The notes under the pieces were generated by a model. That model was not told the origin of the DNA, ran no database searches, and saw nothing but the letters and a program-made list of their open reading frames with translations. The position numbers were made by a program, and so were the translations under genes. This document shows positions 16,280-24,367 of a stretch of DNA of 64,000 nucleotides, one piece after another. The stretch is from Gaiellasilicea sp033857955 (lineage in GTDB: Bacteria > Actinomycetota > Thermoleophilia > Gaiellales > Gaiellaceae): contig JAWVCW010000024.1 of the NCBI GenBank assembly GCA_033857955.1, forward strand, positions 81,983-145,982. Reading direction: 5' to 3'. Each line of letters begins with the position of its first letter. Position 1 is the stretch's first letter.

Positions 16280-16338
16280 GAATCTGCGGGAGCAGATTCC
16301 GATCCGCGCCAAGACCCCTGAAGGGTCGCTTCGCTCCC
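16280..16338. repeat. REP-like structured repeat, copy 2
   Basis: Second copy, 64 nt after the first. Here the leading hairpin is perfect (GAATCTGC-GGGA-GCAGATTC), followed by GACCC-CTGAA-GGGTC. Same orientation as copy 1. No target-site duplication or transposase is seen. Confidence 0.75.
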
Positions 16339-16413
16339 AAAAGCGCGATTGACGAAGTCGCGTCTGCTCCCACGAGCTACACATACGGGAGGGGGTTGGT
16401 AGCCTCCGCTCCT

Positions 16414-16638
16414 ATGAGCATCCTGAACAGGCGCAACGCGGTCGTGGGATGGCTGACGTGGCTTACCGCCAAGCGCGTGCTGAAGAAGAAGGCGCGCGAG
16501 GTGGTGCCCGGCACGGTCGAGGGGTCGAAGCGTCCGAACAAGAGTGCGATCGCGACCGGGCTGGCCGCCGTCGGCGGTCTGCTCTGGTTCTGGCGGCGCA
16601 AGAGCCCGGACGACTCGCCACCAGCCTCCGGAAGCTAG
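16414..16638 (+). CDS. Small basic protein with one hydrophobic segment
   Basis: 74-aa protein, not recognised. Basic N-terminal half (NRRNAVVGWLTWLTAKRVLK, then KKAREVVPGTVEGSKRPNK) and one short hydrophobic segment (IATGLAAVGGLLWFWRRK) that may anchor it. ATG at 16414 is preferred to an upstream in-frame ATG that would translate the repeat. A TAGCCT box lies 8 nt upstream, so the mRNA may be nearly leaderless. It ends 7 nt before hisC. Confidence 0.65.
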   Translation: MSILNRRNAVVGWLTWLTAKRVLKKKAREVVPGTVEGSKRPNKSAIATGLAAVGGLLWFWRRKSPDDSPPASGS

Positions 16639-16645
16639 TCCGGCC

Positions 16646-17746
16646 GTGGCGTTGTTCCGTGCGGCCCTCGACGGCCTGGTTCCGTACGAGCCTGGGAAGC
16701 CTGAGGAGGAGCTGCAGCGCGAGCTCGGGCTCGACCGCGTGGTCAAGCTCGCCTCGAACGAAGGGCCGTGGGGCCCGTTCCCGGCCGCCCTCGAGGCGAT
16801 GGAGCGAAGCGCGCCGGCTCTGAACCGCTATCCCGACGGCGGCGCCTTCCATCTCCGCAACGCGCTGGCCGAGCGGCACGGCGTCGAGACGACGAACGTG
16901 GTCACAGCCGCGGGCGCCGACGCCGTGATCGGTCACCTCTCCCTCGCGACCCTCGACCCCGGCGACGAGGTGGTGACGGCCTGGCCGTCGTTCATCAGCT
17001 ACGTGCTCGATGCGCTCAAGCTGGGAGCGGTGCCGCGAAAGGTGCCGCTCGTGGACGACCACTACGACCTGGACGCGCTGCTGGCCACGATCGGGCCGCG
17101 GACAAAGCTCGTCTACATCGCGACACCGAACAACCCGACCGGGACGATGACCACGCGCTCGCAACTCGACTCCTACTTCGACCGCGTCCCGGAGCACGTG
17201 CTCACCATCCTCGACCAGGCCTACTTCGAGTACATCGAGCGGCCGGACTACCCGGACGGCGTCGAGGAATACGTCAAGGCCGGACGGCGGGTGCTCGTGC
17301 TACGCACCTTTTCGAAGATCTACGGGCTTGCGGGGCTGCGGGTTGGCTACGGGGTCGGGCCGACCGACGTGATCGAGGCGATCGGGAAGACGCGACGGGC
17401 CTTCGACGTCGGCACCCCGGCCCAGGTGGCCGCGCTCGCAAGCATCGACGCGGTCGACGAGCTCGCCGAGCGCCGGCGACTTACTCACGAAGGCAGGCAG
17501 ACGCTCGAGCGCATCCTCCGCGAGCACGGGCTCGAGCCTGCGGGGCCTGCCGTCGCGAACTTCCTCTTCGTCGAGGTCGGGGAGGACGCGCGGACGCTCT
17601 ACGAGGCGCTCCTACGCCAGGGGGCGATCGTGCGTCCGATGGGCGGGTTCGGAGCCCCGGGCGCGCTCCGGATCACGGTCGGGACACCCGACGAGACCGC
17701 CTTCTTCGCGGAGGCGCTCGCTTCAGTGCTGGCCGCGACGACCTAG
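16646..17746 (+). CDS. hisC: Histidinol-phosphate aminotransferase family
   Basis: PLP-dependent class I/II aminotransferase, 366 aa, of the HisC type; converts imidazole-acetol phosphate to histidinol phosphate, though HisC-like enzymes outside his operons often act on aromatic amino acids. N-terminal VKLASNEGPWGPFP, substrate loop NPTGT, and the PLP lysine in TFSKIYGLAGLRVGYG. GTG at 16646 follows the small gene by 7 nt. No other histidine genes are adjacent, so the aromatic-aminotransferase alternative stays open. Confidence 0.88.
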   Translation: MALFRAALDGLVPYEPGKPEEELQRELGLDRVVKLASNEGPWGPFPAALEAMERSAPALNRYPDGGAFHLRNALAERHGVETTNVVTAAGADAVIGHLSLATLDPGDEVVTAWPSFISYVLDALKLGAVPRKVPLVDDHYDLDALLATIGPRTKLVYIATPNNPTGTMTTRSQLDSYFDRVPEHVLTILDQAYFEYIERPDYPDGVEEYVKAGRRVLVLRTFSKIYGLAGLRVGYGVGPTDVIEAIGKTRRAFDVGTPAQVAALASIDAVDELAERRRLTHEGRQTLERILREHGLEPAGPAVANFLFVEVGEDARTLYEALLRQGAIVRPMGGFGAPGALRITVGTPDETAFFAEALASVLAATT

Positions 17747-17798
17747 CGCTCGGGTATCCTGGGGCATCCGCGGGTGCACTCTGGCCCGCGCTTTCCGT

Positions 17799-19748
17799 AT
17801 GCGGACAACGTTGAAGAGAGGCATCGGTCGGGGTGCGACCGTCGAAGCCAACGGACGGCCTGTGCTGCCGCCCGGCGCGCTCTCCCCGATCACGGTCTAC
17901 CGCCAGCCGGATCCTCCCAAGCGTTCGGGCTGGGCAACGTTCCGGACCGTCCTCGGGTGGGCGTTCGTGGCCATGCTCGTCGTCGTCGGCTCGACCGCCG
18001 GTGGCGCCTACCTCTGGTTTCACCAGAGCGTCGCCGCGGTGGTCGCTTCGACCCCAGACGTGAAGGTCGCCGCGAAGCGCCTCGACGTCGCCCTTCCGGG
18101 CCAACCGGCCACCGCACTCGTGATCGGCTACGACAAGCGCGCGAACGAGAAGAAAGGCGATCCGTCGCGGTCGGACACTGTGATGCTCGTCCGGGCCGAC
18201 CCCGATACCAAGTCCGTCTCGCTGCTCTCCTTCCCGCGCGACCTCTTCGTCAAGATCTACTGCCCCGGCGGAGCGACGTTCAGCGCCCGAATCAACGCCG
18301 CTTTCTCGGAGTGCGGCACGAAGGGCACGCTCGAGACCGTCCGGAAGCTGACCGGCGTGCCGATCAACTACCTGATCACCGTCAACTTCCGCGGCTTCCA
18401 GCAGCTCGTCAACGCGGTCGGCGGGGTCTGGATAGACGTCGACCGGCGGTACTTCAACAACAGCAGCGGTCTGTCCGGCTATGCGGCGATCAACCTCTTT
18501 CCCGGCTACCAGAAGCTCGGTGGCTCCCAGGCGCTCGACTTCGTCCGCTTCCGCCACACCGACTCCGACCTCTATCGCGTCGCACGCCAGCAGCTCTTCC
18601 TGCGAGCGTTCAAAGACCAGATCCGCGCCAACGCCGGGCCGCTCGACCTGCCGGGAGTGATCAAGACGATCACCAAGAACGTCGAGGTCGGCGTCGGCGG
18701 CAACGCGGAGCTCGACGGCAAGACGGTGCTCCGCTACGCGCTCTTCGCCTACGGGCTCCCGCCGGGCCACTTCTTCCAGTCGAAGCTCGAAGGGATCGAG
18801 GAGACCTCCGGCTTCGATCTCCTCGTGCCCCAGGAGAACATCCAGAAGGCCGTGCAGGAGTTCTCGCACCCGGACGTCGAATCGCCCAAGAAGGCCACGC
18901 AGGTGGCGCTGAACGAAAAGCCGAAGCCCTCGGTCGACCAGGCGCCGCCTGCGCGCCAGACGACGATCACCGTCCTGAACGGGAACGGGGTCACCGGCTC
19001 GGCGGGAACCGCCAGCTACGTGCTCTCCCAGCGCGGGTACCAGATGATCTATCCGCCGGACGGGAAGAACGCGAACGCTCCCAACTGGGACTACTTCAAG
19101 ACCAGGATCCACTACGACCGGCTGCAGGCGGGTGCGGCGGCGGCTGCGAAGAAGGTCGCTGTCCTCTTCGGCACCGACGACCTCAAGCCGGTCAATCCCA
19201 CGATCAAGGGCCTCTCGAACGGAGCGATGGTGACCGTGATCGTCGGCCAGACGTTCCATGGGACGCTCGCCGAAGCGCCGGTCGACAAGACGCCGCAGCG
19301 CCAGCCGCCGAACGTGGTCCCGGGTGCCGATGCCTCGCTCGCGCTCCTGCGAGAGCGGGCGCCCAAGGTCCCGTTCAAGGTGATGGTGCCGACCGTGCTC
19401 GAGCGCAGCTCGTGGATCGACCGCGAGCGCCCGATCCGCATGTACCGGATCGACCCGGACGGCAAGCACAAGACGATCCGGCTGACGTACCGCACAGGCG
19501 CGCTCGAGTACTGGGGCGTCCAGATGACCGACTGGGACGAGGCGCCCGTGCTCTCGGAGCGAAATTTCGTCCGCTCGATCGGAGGGCGGAGCTACGAGCT
19601 GCACTACACCGGCCCGAAGCTGCACATGGTCGTGCTCCGGCAGGGCGGCGCGACCTACTGGGTTGTGAACACGCTGCTCGACTCGCTCTCGAACGAGACG
19701 ATGATCGCGATCGCCAAGGGTCTCAAGCCGCTCTCGAGAATCAAGTGA
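17799..19748 (+). CDS. LytR-CpsA-Psr cell-wall glycopolymer transferase, extended
   Basis: Membrane-anchored LCP family protein, 649 aa, predicted to attach glycopolymers to peptidoglycan outside the cell. Order: cytoplasmic tail 1-44; one transmembrane helix about 45-72; LCP catalytic domain about 104-270 with SDTVML (S125-D126), SFPRDLFV (R147) and RFRHTDSDLYRVARQQ (R250, R252); LytR_C domain about 387-483 (TTITVLNGNGVTGSAG); then an extra domain about 520-649 I do not recognise. Longer than the usual LCP-LytR_C protein. ATG at 17799; TATCCT at 17755-17760 may be the -10. Lies upstream of nucleotide-sugar genes, which fits glycopolymer synthesis. Confidence 0.9.
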   Translation: MRTTLKRGIGRGATVEANGRPVLPPGALSPITVYRQPDPPKRSGWATFRTVLGWAFVAMLVVVGSTAGGAYLWFHQSVAAVVASTPDVKVAAKRLDVALPGQPATALVIGYDKRANEKKGDPSRSDTVMLVRADPDTKSVSLLSFPRDLFVKIYCPGGATFSARINAAFSECGTKGTLETVRKLTGVPINYLITVNFRGFQQLVNAVGGVWIDVDRRYFNNSSGLSGYAAINLFPGYQKLGGSQALDFVRFRHTDSDLYRVARQQLFLRAFKDQIRANAGPLDLPGVIKTITKNVEVGVGGNAELDGKTVLRYALFAYGLPPGHFFQSKLEGIEETSGFDLLVPQENIQKAVQEFSHPDVESPKKATQVALNEKPKPSVDQAPPARQTTITVLNGNGVTGSAGTASYVLSQRGYQMIYPPDGKNANAPNWDYFKTRIHYDRLQAGAAAAAKKVAVLFGTDDLKPVNPTIKGLSNGAMVTVIVGQTFHGTLAEAPVDKTPQRQPPNVVPGADASLALLRERAPKVPFKVMVPTVLERSSWIDRERPIRMYRIDPDGKHKTIRLTYRTGALEYWGVQMTDWDEAPVLSERNFVRSIGGRSYELHYTGPKLHMVVLRQGGATYWVVNTLLDSLSNETMIAIAKGLKPLSRIK

Positions 19749-19869
19749 ACCTCGAATGTCATGGAGCCTCGTCGCAGGGGTGCGATGAGTGGTGCGACTG
19801 AGGACGCAGCCCTTGCGCCGCTCAGCGTGCCCGTGGGGCTCAGCGCTCCGTGGCGTTCGAGGTTCTAGG

Positions 19870-19875
19870 TAGGTT
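19870..19875 (+). promoter_or_regulatory. -10 box (TAGGTT) for leaderless ugd
   Basis: TANNNT hexamer ending 6 nt before the GTG of ugd; no ribosome site at a useful distance. Confidence 0.5.
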
Positions 19876-19881
19876 CCGCGG

Positions 19882-21162
19882 GTGTCCAAGGTCGCTGTCT
19901 TCGGTGCCGGCTACGTCGGTCTCGTCACGGGCGCGTGCCTTGCAGAGCTCGGTCACGACGTCGTGGTGCGCGATGTCCTCGCCGAACGCGTCGATCGGCT
20001 TCGCGCCGGCGAGGTGCCGATCTACGAGCCTGGGCTCGATGGGCTGCTGCGGCGAAACGCCGAGCGGCTGACCTACACCCTCGACGTCGGCGAAGCCGTG
20101 TCGGACGCCGAGTTCCTGTACGTCGCGGTCGGTACGCCGCCGACGTACTCGGGCGATGCCGATCTCTCAGCCGTCTGGACGGTCGTCGACGAGCTCGCCG
20201 GCCTCGACCGGCGCGCCGTCCTCGTGATGAAGAGCACCGTTCCGGTCGGCACCGGCGCAAAGGTGCGTCACCGCCTCGACCAGCGCGGGCTCGATCTGGT
20301 CGGCTACGCCTCGAACCCGGAGTTCACCGCCGAGGGTACGGCGATCCGCGACTTCCAGCATCCCGACCGGATCGTAATCGGCTCCTTCGAGGACGAGGAC
20401 GGAAACGCAGTCGAGGAGCTGCACCGGGAGATCGAAGGCCCGGTCGTGCGCTGCGACGTCGCCTCGGCCGAGATGATCAAGCTTGCCGCCAACGCTGCGC
20501 TGATGACGCGGATCAGCTTCATCAACGAGATCGCGAACGTGTGCGAGGCGACGGGCGCGGACGTCGTACGCGTCGCAGAGGGCGTCGGCCTCGACAAGCG
20601 GATCGGCGCCAGCTTCCTGCGCGCGGGCATCGGTTACGGCGGCAGTTGCTTCCCGAAGGACTCGCTGGCGCTCAAGCAGCTCGCGGCGAACTCGGGCTAC
20701 CACTTCCAGCTCCTGAACGCCGTGATCGAGGTCAACGAGCTGCAGAAGCGCCGCGTGATCGGGAAGCTCCAGCACCACCTGGGCAGCTTGCAGGGCAAGA
20801 CCGTCGCACTGCTCGGGCTCGCGTTCAAGCCGAACACCGACGACGTTCGCGAGGCGCCGAGCCTCGTCCTGGCCGGCCGGCTGGTCGCCGAGGGCGCAGA
20901 CGTGCGCGCCTGGGATCCTGTCGCCGACGGGAAGGCGGTGCTGCCTCGCGCCACGATCTGCGCCGACCCGCTGGAGGCGCTCGACGGCGCGGACGCGGCT
21001 GTGCTCGTGACCGAGTGGTCGCAGCTCGCGGAGCTCGACTGGGCCGCGGCGGCAGTCCGGATGCGAAACCCGTTGCTGATCGACGGCCGCAACATGCTCG
21101 ACCCAGTCGTGCTGCGCGAGGCCGGCTTCACGTACGAGGGCATCGGCCGCGCGGCGGCATAG
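19882..21162 (+). CDS. ugd: UDP-glucose 6-dehydrogenase
   Basis: NAD-dependent oxidation of UDP-glucose to UDP-glucuronate (or the closely related GDP-mannose dehydrogenase reaction); cytosolic, 426 aa. N-terminal Rossmann motif VAVFGAGYVGLVTGACLAEL, substrate region TSMK-like LVMKSTVPVGTG, catalytic Cys in GIGYGGSCFPKD, and C-terminal UDP-binding LAFKPNTDDVREAPS. GTG start with a leaderless-type promoter. It is followed by a nucleotidyltransferase 4 nt downstream, making a nucleotide-sugar operon. Confidence 0.95.
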   Translation: MSKVAVFGAGYVGLVTGACLAELGHDVVVRDVLAERVDRLRAGEVPIYEPGLDGLLRRNAERLTYTLDVGEAVSDAEFLYVAVGTPPTYSGDADLSAVWTVVDELAGLDRRAVLVMKSTVPVGTGAKVRHRLDQRGLDLVGYASNPEFTAEGTAIRDFQHPDRIVIGSFEDEDGNAVEELHREIEGPVVRCDVASAEMIKLAANAALMTRISFINEIANVCEATGADVVRVAEGVGLDKRIGASFLRAGIGYGGSCFPKDSLALKQLAANSGYHFQLLNAVIEVNELQKRRVIGKLQHHLGSLQGKTVALLGLAFKPNTDDVREAPSLVLAGRLVAEGADVRAWDPVADGKAVLPRATICADPLEALDGADAAVLVTEWSQLAELDWAAAAVRMRNPLLIDGRNMLDPVVLREAGFTYEGIGRAAA

Positions 21163-21166
21163 AACT

Positions 21167-22282
21167 GTGAGCCTCTCCGCCGTCATTCTCGTCGGAGGCC
21201 TCGGCACCCGGCTGCGGCCCCTCACCGACCGCACCCGCAAGGACATGCTGCCCCTCGTCGACCGGCCGCAGCTCGCCTACACGTTCGAGCATCTGCGGCG
21301 GTACGGCGTCAAGCGTGCGATTGTGTCGTGCGGCTACCTGCCGACGCAGATCCAGGAGCACTTCGGTGACCGGTACGGCGAGCTCCGCCTCGAGTACAAG
21401 ATCGAGCAGGAGCCGCTCGGCACCGGCGGCGCCATCCGCTTCGCCGCCGAAGGAATCGACGAGCCGTTCTTCGCCCTCAACGGCGACTCGCTGCGAGAGA
21501 CCGACCTCGACGCACTCGTCGCGTTCCACCGTGAGCGCGAGACGCGCGCGACGATCCTGCTCACACCGGTCGAGGACCCGACGCGCTACGGGCTCGTGCG
21601 GGTGAACGGCGACGGGCGCGTGCTGAGCTTCCTGGAGAAGCCACGTCCGGAAGAGATCGACACGAACCTGATCAATGCGGGCCTGTATGTGCTCGACCCG
21701 GACGTGCTCGATCTGATCCCGGCTGGTGGTCCCATCTCGATCGAGCGCGAGGTCTTCCCGCGTCTCGTCGAGGAGCAGGCCGTCTATGGGGTCGCGCTCC
21801 CCGGCTACTGGCTCGACGTCGGCACGCCGGACTCCTACCTACAGGCTCATCGCGACGTGCTCGAGCGGAACTTCACCTCCGAGCTCGGCAACGCGCTCGG
21901 CGCCGACTACACCCTCGTCGACCCGGATGCCCGCGTCAGTCCGGACGCGCGACTAGTGCCGCCGGTCTTCGTGGGCGCGGGCGCGACCGTCGGCGCCGGC
22001 GCTCGCATCGGCACTCTCGCGGTGATCGGAGCGGGCGCCCGGATCGGAGACGGCGCGAGCGTCGAGGCGTCGGTGGTCGGCGCGGGTGCCGTCATCGGCC
22101 CGAGGACGCACATCGCAGGGTCGATCGTCGGGGAGGAGGCCGAGATCGGTGCCGGTTGCGGGGTGCGCGGCCTCTGCGTCATCGGACCTGGCGCGGAGGT
22201 CGGCGACGGGAATATGCTCGACCACGGGATGCGGGTCGCGGCCGACCAGAAGATCGCCGCGGGCGCAGTCTCGTTCTCGTGA
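21167..22282 (+). CDS. Sugar-1-phosphate nucleotidyltransferase with LbH tail
   Basis: 371-aa two-domain enzyme. The N-terminal nucleotidyltransferase (about 1-235) has VILVGGLGTRLRPLTDRTRK, the NGDSL metal loop and the VEDPTRYGLVRV segment; the C-terminal third is a left-handed beta-helix of hexapeptide repeats (GAGATVGAGARIGTLAVIGA). This build is typical of GDP-mannose or glucose-1-phosphate nucleotidyltransferases. Given the mannose isomerase-like cupin next to it, mannose-1-phosphate guanylyltransferase is the preferred reading. GTG start; its TGA overlaps the next GTG. Confidence 0.87.
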   Translation: MSLSAVILVGGLGTRLRPLTDRTRKDMLPLVDRPQLAYTFEHLRRYGVKRAIVSCGYLPTQIQEHFGDRYGELRLEYKIEQEPLGTGGAIRFAAEGIDEPFFALNGDSLRETDLDALVAFHRERETRATILLTPVEDPTRYGLVRVNGDGRVLSFLEKPRPEEIDTNLINAGLYVLDPDVLDLIPAGGPISIEREVFPRLVEEQAVYGVALPGYWLDVGTPDSYLQAHRDVLERNFTSELGNALGADYTLVDPDARVSPDARLVPPVFVGAGATVGAGARIGTLAVIGAGARIGDGASVEASVVGAGAVIGPRTHIAGSIVGEEAEIGAGCGVRGLCVIGPGAEVGDGNMLDHGMRVAADQKIAAGAVSFS

Positions 22283-22692
22283 CGGACATCGACTCTCCCA
22301 ACATCGACTCGCTCGACCGCTGGGCCTTCAATGTCCGGAAGGTCGAGAAGCCGTGGGGCTACGAGCTGATCTGGGCGCTCACGGACGTGTATTGCGGGAA
22401 GGTGCTCTTCGTGAAGGCGGGCGCCGCCCTCAGCCTCCAGTTCCACAACGTCAAGGACGAGTCCTGGCTCGTCCAGTCGGGCCGGGCAAAGCTCGAGCTG
22501 GGCGACGTGGGGCAGAAGGTGCTGAACGAGGAGGTGATCGGCGCCGGTGCGGCATTCCACTACGAGCCCGGCACCGTGCACCGCGTCACGGCGATCGAGG
22601 ACACGACGATCCTCGAGGTTTCGACGCCCCAGCTGGACGACGTCGTCAGGCTCGAGGATCTCTACGGCCGAGAGGGAACCTCCGACGCGTAA
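22279..22692 (+). CDS. Mannose-6-phosphate isomerase type II-like cupin
   Basis: 137-aa single cupin domain like the C-terminal isomerase part of bifunctional ManA/ManC proteins: EKPWGYELIWALTD, metal-binding LSLQFHNVKDESWLVQSG and the second motif FHYEPGTVHRVTAIED. GTG overlaps the preceding stop (GTGA). Having isomerase and nucleotidyltransferase as neighbouring genes mirrors the fused enzyme and supports GDP-mannose formation. It might instead be a non-catalytic or other sugar isomerase cupin. Confidence 0.8.
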   Translation: MTDIDSPNIDSLDRWAFNVRKVEKPWGYELIWALTDVYCGKVLFVKAGAALSLQFHNVKDESWLVQSGRAKLELGDVGQKVLNEEVIGAGAAFHYEPGTVHRVTAIEDTTILEVSTPQLDDVVRLEDLYGREGTSDA

Positions 22693-22695
22693 AGC

Positions 22696-22723
22696 GAACC
22701 TTGCCATACTTGTGGTAAGGTTC
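22696..22723. promoter_or_regulatory. MerR-type operator overlapping its own -10
   Basis: Dyad GAACCTTGCC (22696-22705) / GGTAAGGTTC (22714-22723) with 8-bp spacer, 9 of 10 positions matching. TAAGGT (22716-22721) inside the right arm lies 7 nt before the merR ATG and fits as -10, so the regulator would bind over its own leaderless promoter. Confidence 0.7.
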
Positions 22724-22728
22724 GGCCG

Positions 22729-23058
22729 ATGGAAGCGCTCACCGTCGGCGAGGCGGCCGCCCAGACGGGCTGGTCGGCCCGAATGCTCCGTTACCTCGAG
22801 ACGGCGGCCCTCGTCGTCCCGAAACGGGCGGCATCCGGCTACCGCCTCTACGGCCTGCGAGAGCTGAATCAGCTCCGCTCGCTGCGCGATCTTCGCGCTC
22901 GGTATGCGGTGGAGCTCGACGACCTCGCGTTCGCCGCCCGGCTGCGCCGCGAGCCCGACCTGCGTGGCGCCGTGGAGACGTGGCTGCACGGAAGCACCCC
23001 GTCGGCCGACTGGGTCGATTGGGAGCAGCGCAAACACGAGCGATTGCTTGTCGCGTGA
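22729..23058 (+). CDS. MerR family transcription regulator
   Basis: 109-aa MerR-type regulator. N-terminal winged helix (LTVGEAAAQTGWSARMLRYL, then ASGYRLYGLRELNQL) and a short C-terminal dimerisation helix; no Cys cluster or large ligand domain, so the signal is unknown. It starts 6 nt after a palindrome that looks like its operator, suggesting autoregulation. The ahcY promoter lies within its last codons. The C-terminal W-x2-W-E segment may contact a partner. Confidence 0.88.
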   Translation: MEALTVGEAAAQTGWSARMLRYLETAALVVPKRAASGYRLYGLRELNQLRSLRDLRARYAVELDDLAFAARLRREPDLRGAVETWLHGSTPSADWVDWEQRKHERLLVA

Positions 23059-23071
23059 CTGCACCTACACT
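23044..23071 (+). promoter_or_regulatory. ahcY promoter
   Basis: TTGCTT (23044-23049), 16-bp spacer, TACACT (23066-23071). This gives a 5' leader of about 20 nt with a GAAAGGGA ribosome site, one of the few leadered promoters here. Confidence 0.5.
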
Positions 23072-23098
23072 GCTCCGCTGACCTGACGAAAGGGATAC

Positions 23099-24367
23099 AT
23101 GGCTACCACCAAGCGATACGACGTGAAGGATCTGGCTCTCGCCTCCGAGGGCGTACGCCGGATCGCATGGGCCGACCGGCAGATGCCGGTGCTGGCCGCG
23201 ATTCGCGAGCGCTTCGAGAGCGAGCTGCCGCTGGCGGGCTACCGGGTCGCCGCCTGCCTGCACGTGACCACGGAGACGGCGAATCTGATGCGCACGCTCC
23301 AGGCCGGCGGAGCGGACGTCGTCATCTGCGCGTCCAACCCGCTCTCGACACAGGACGATGTCGCGGCCGCACTCGTCGAGGAGTATGGGATCTCGACGTT
23401 CGCGATCAAGGGCGAGGACAACGATTCGTACTACCAGCACATCGAGGCGGCAGTCGATCACAAGCCGCACATCACGATGGACGACGGCGCCGACGTGATC
23501 GGTGTCCTGCACACCGCCCGCCGAGAGCAGCTCGGCGACGTGATCGCGGGCACGGAGGAGACCACCACGGGCGTGATCCGGCTGAAGGCGCTGGAGCGCG
23601 ACGGCAAGCTCGGCTTCCCGGTCGTGGCCGTCAACGAGGCGAAGACCAAGCATCTCTTCGACAACCGCTACGGCACGGGCCAGTCGACGCTCGACGGCAT
23701 CATCCGGGCCACGAACGTCCTGCTCGCCGGGCGGACGCTCGTCGTCGCCGGCTACGGCTGGTGCGGGCGCGGCGTTGCGATGCGCGCCAAGGGCATGGGC
23801 TCGAACGTCGTCGTCACCGAGGTCGACCCGATGAAGGCGATCGAGGCCGTGATGGACGGCTTCATGGTCATGCCGATGGAGAAGGCCGCCGAGATCGGCG
23901 ACATCTTCATCACGGCGACAGGCGACAAGTCGGTGATTGCGAAGTCCCACATGGAGCGGATGAAGGACGGCGCTCTCCTCGCCAACACGGGCCACTTCAA
24001 CGTCGAGATCGAGCTGCCTGCGCTCCGGGCGCTCGCTACCGAGACGCGGCAGGCACGCGAGTTCGTCGAGGAGTTCACGCTCGCCGACGGACGCCGGCTC
24101 TATCTGATCGCCGACGGCCGCCTGGTGAACCTCGCCGCCGCCGAGGGCCACCCGGCCCAGGTGATGGACATGTCCTTCGCGAACCAGGCGCTCTCGGCCG
24201 AGTACGTCGTCCAGAACGCCGCCTCGCTCGAGAAGAAGGTCTACGTCGTGCCGGAGGAGATCGACAACGAGATCGCCCGGCTCAAGCTCGCGACCATGGG
24301 CGTCGACATCGATCAGCTCACGGAGGAGCAGGCGAAGTACCTGGCCTCGTGGGACGAGGGGACCTAA
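23099..24367 (+). CDS. ahcY: S-adenosylhomocysteine hydrolase
   Basis: NAD-dependent cytosolic enzyme splitting S-adenosylhomocysteine into adenosine and homocysteine, relieving product inhibition of methyltransferases. 422 aa. Conserved ASNPLSTQDDVAAAL, EETTTGVIRLKAL, the NAD motif VAGYGWCGRGVAMRAKGMG, and LANTGHFNVEIE. It lacks the 40-residue insertion and the C-terminal Lys-Tyr tail of the classic bacterial/eukaryotic form, so it is of the shorter archaeal/Thermotoga-like type. Good GAAAGG ribosome site. Overlaps mtnA by 19 nt. Confidence 0.95.
   Translation: MATTKRYDVKDLALASEGVRRIAWADRQMPVLAAIRERFESELPLAGYRVAACLHVTTETANLMRTLQAGGADVVICASNPLSTQDDVAAALVEEYGISTFAIKGEDNDSYYQHIEAAVDHKPHITMDDGADVIGVLHTARREQLGDVIAGTEETTTGVIRLKALERDGKLGFPVVAVNEAKTKHLFDNRYGTGQSTLDGIIRATNVLLAGRTLVVAGYGWCGRGVAMRAKGMGSNVVVTEVDPMKAIEAVMDGFMVMPMEKAAEIGDIFITATGDKSVIAKSHMERMKDGALLANTGHFNVEIELPALRALATETRQAREFVEEFTLADGRRLYLIADGRLVNLAAAEGHPAQVMDMSFANQALSAEYVVQNAASLEKKVYVVPEEIDNEIARLKLATMGVDIDQLTEEQAKYLASWDEGT

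Noticed and set aside
16157..16338. CRISPR-like pair of repeats.
   Set aside because: Only two units, each with internal hairpins, no regular spacer series and no cas gene.
15794..16384. A minus-strand ORF containing two similar RSDPSGVLARIG segments.
   Set aside because: The peptide repetition simply reflects translation of the two non-coding DNA repeats.
23059..23098. SAH or SAM riboswitch before ahcY.
   Set aside because: The leader from the predicted start is about 20 nt, too short, with no matching motif.
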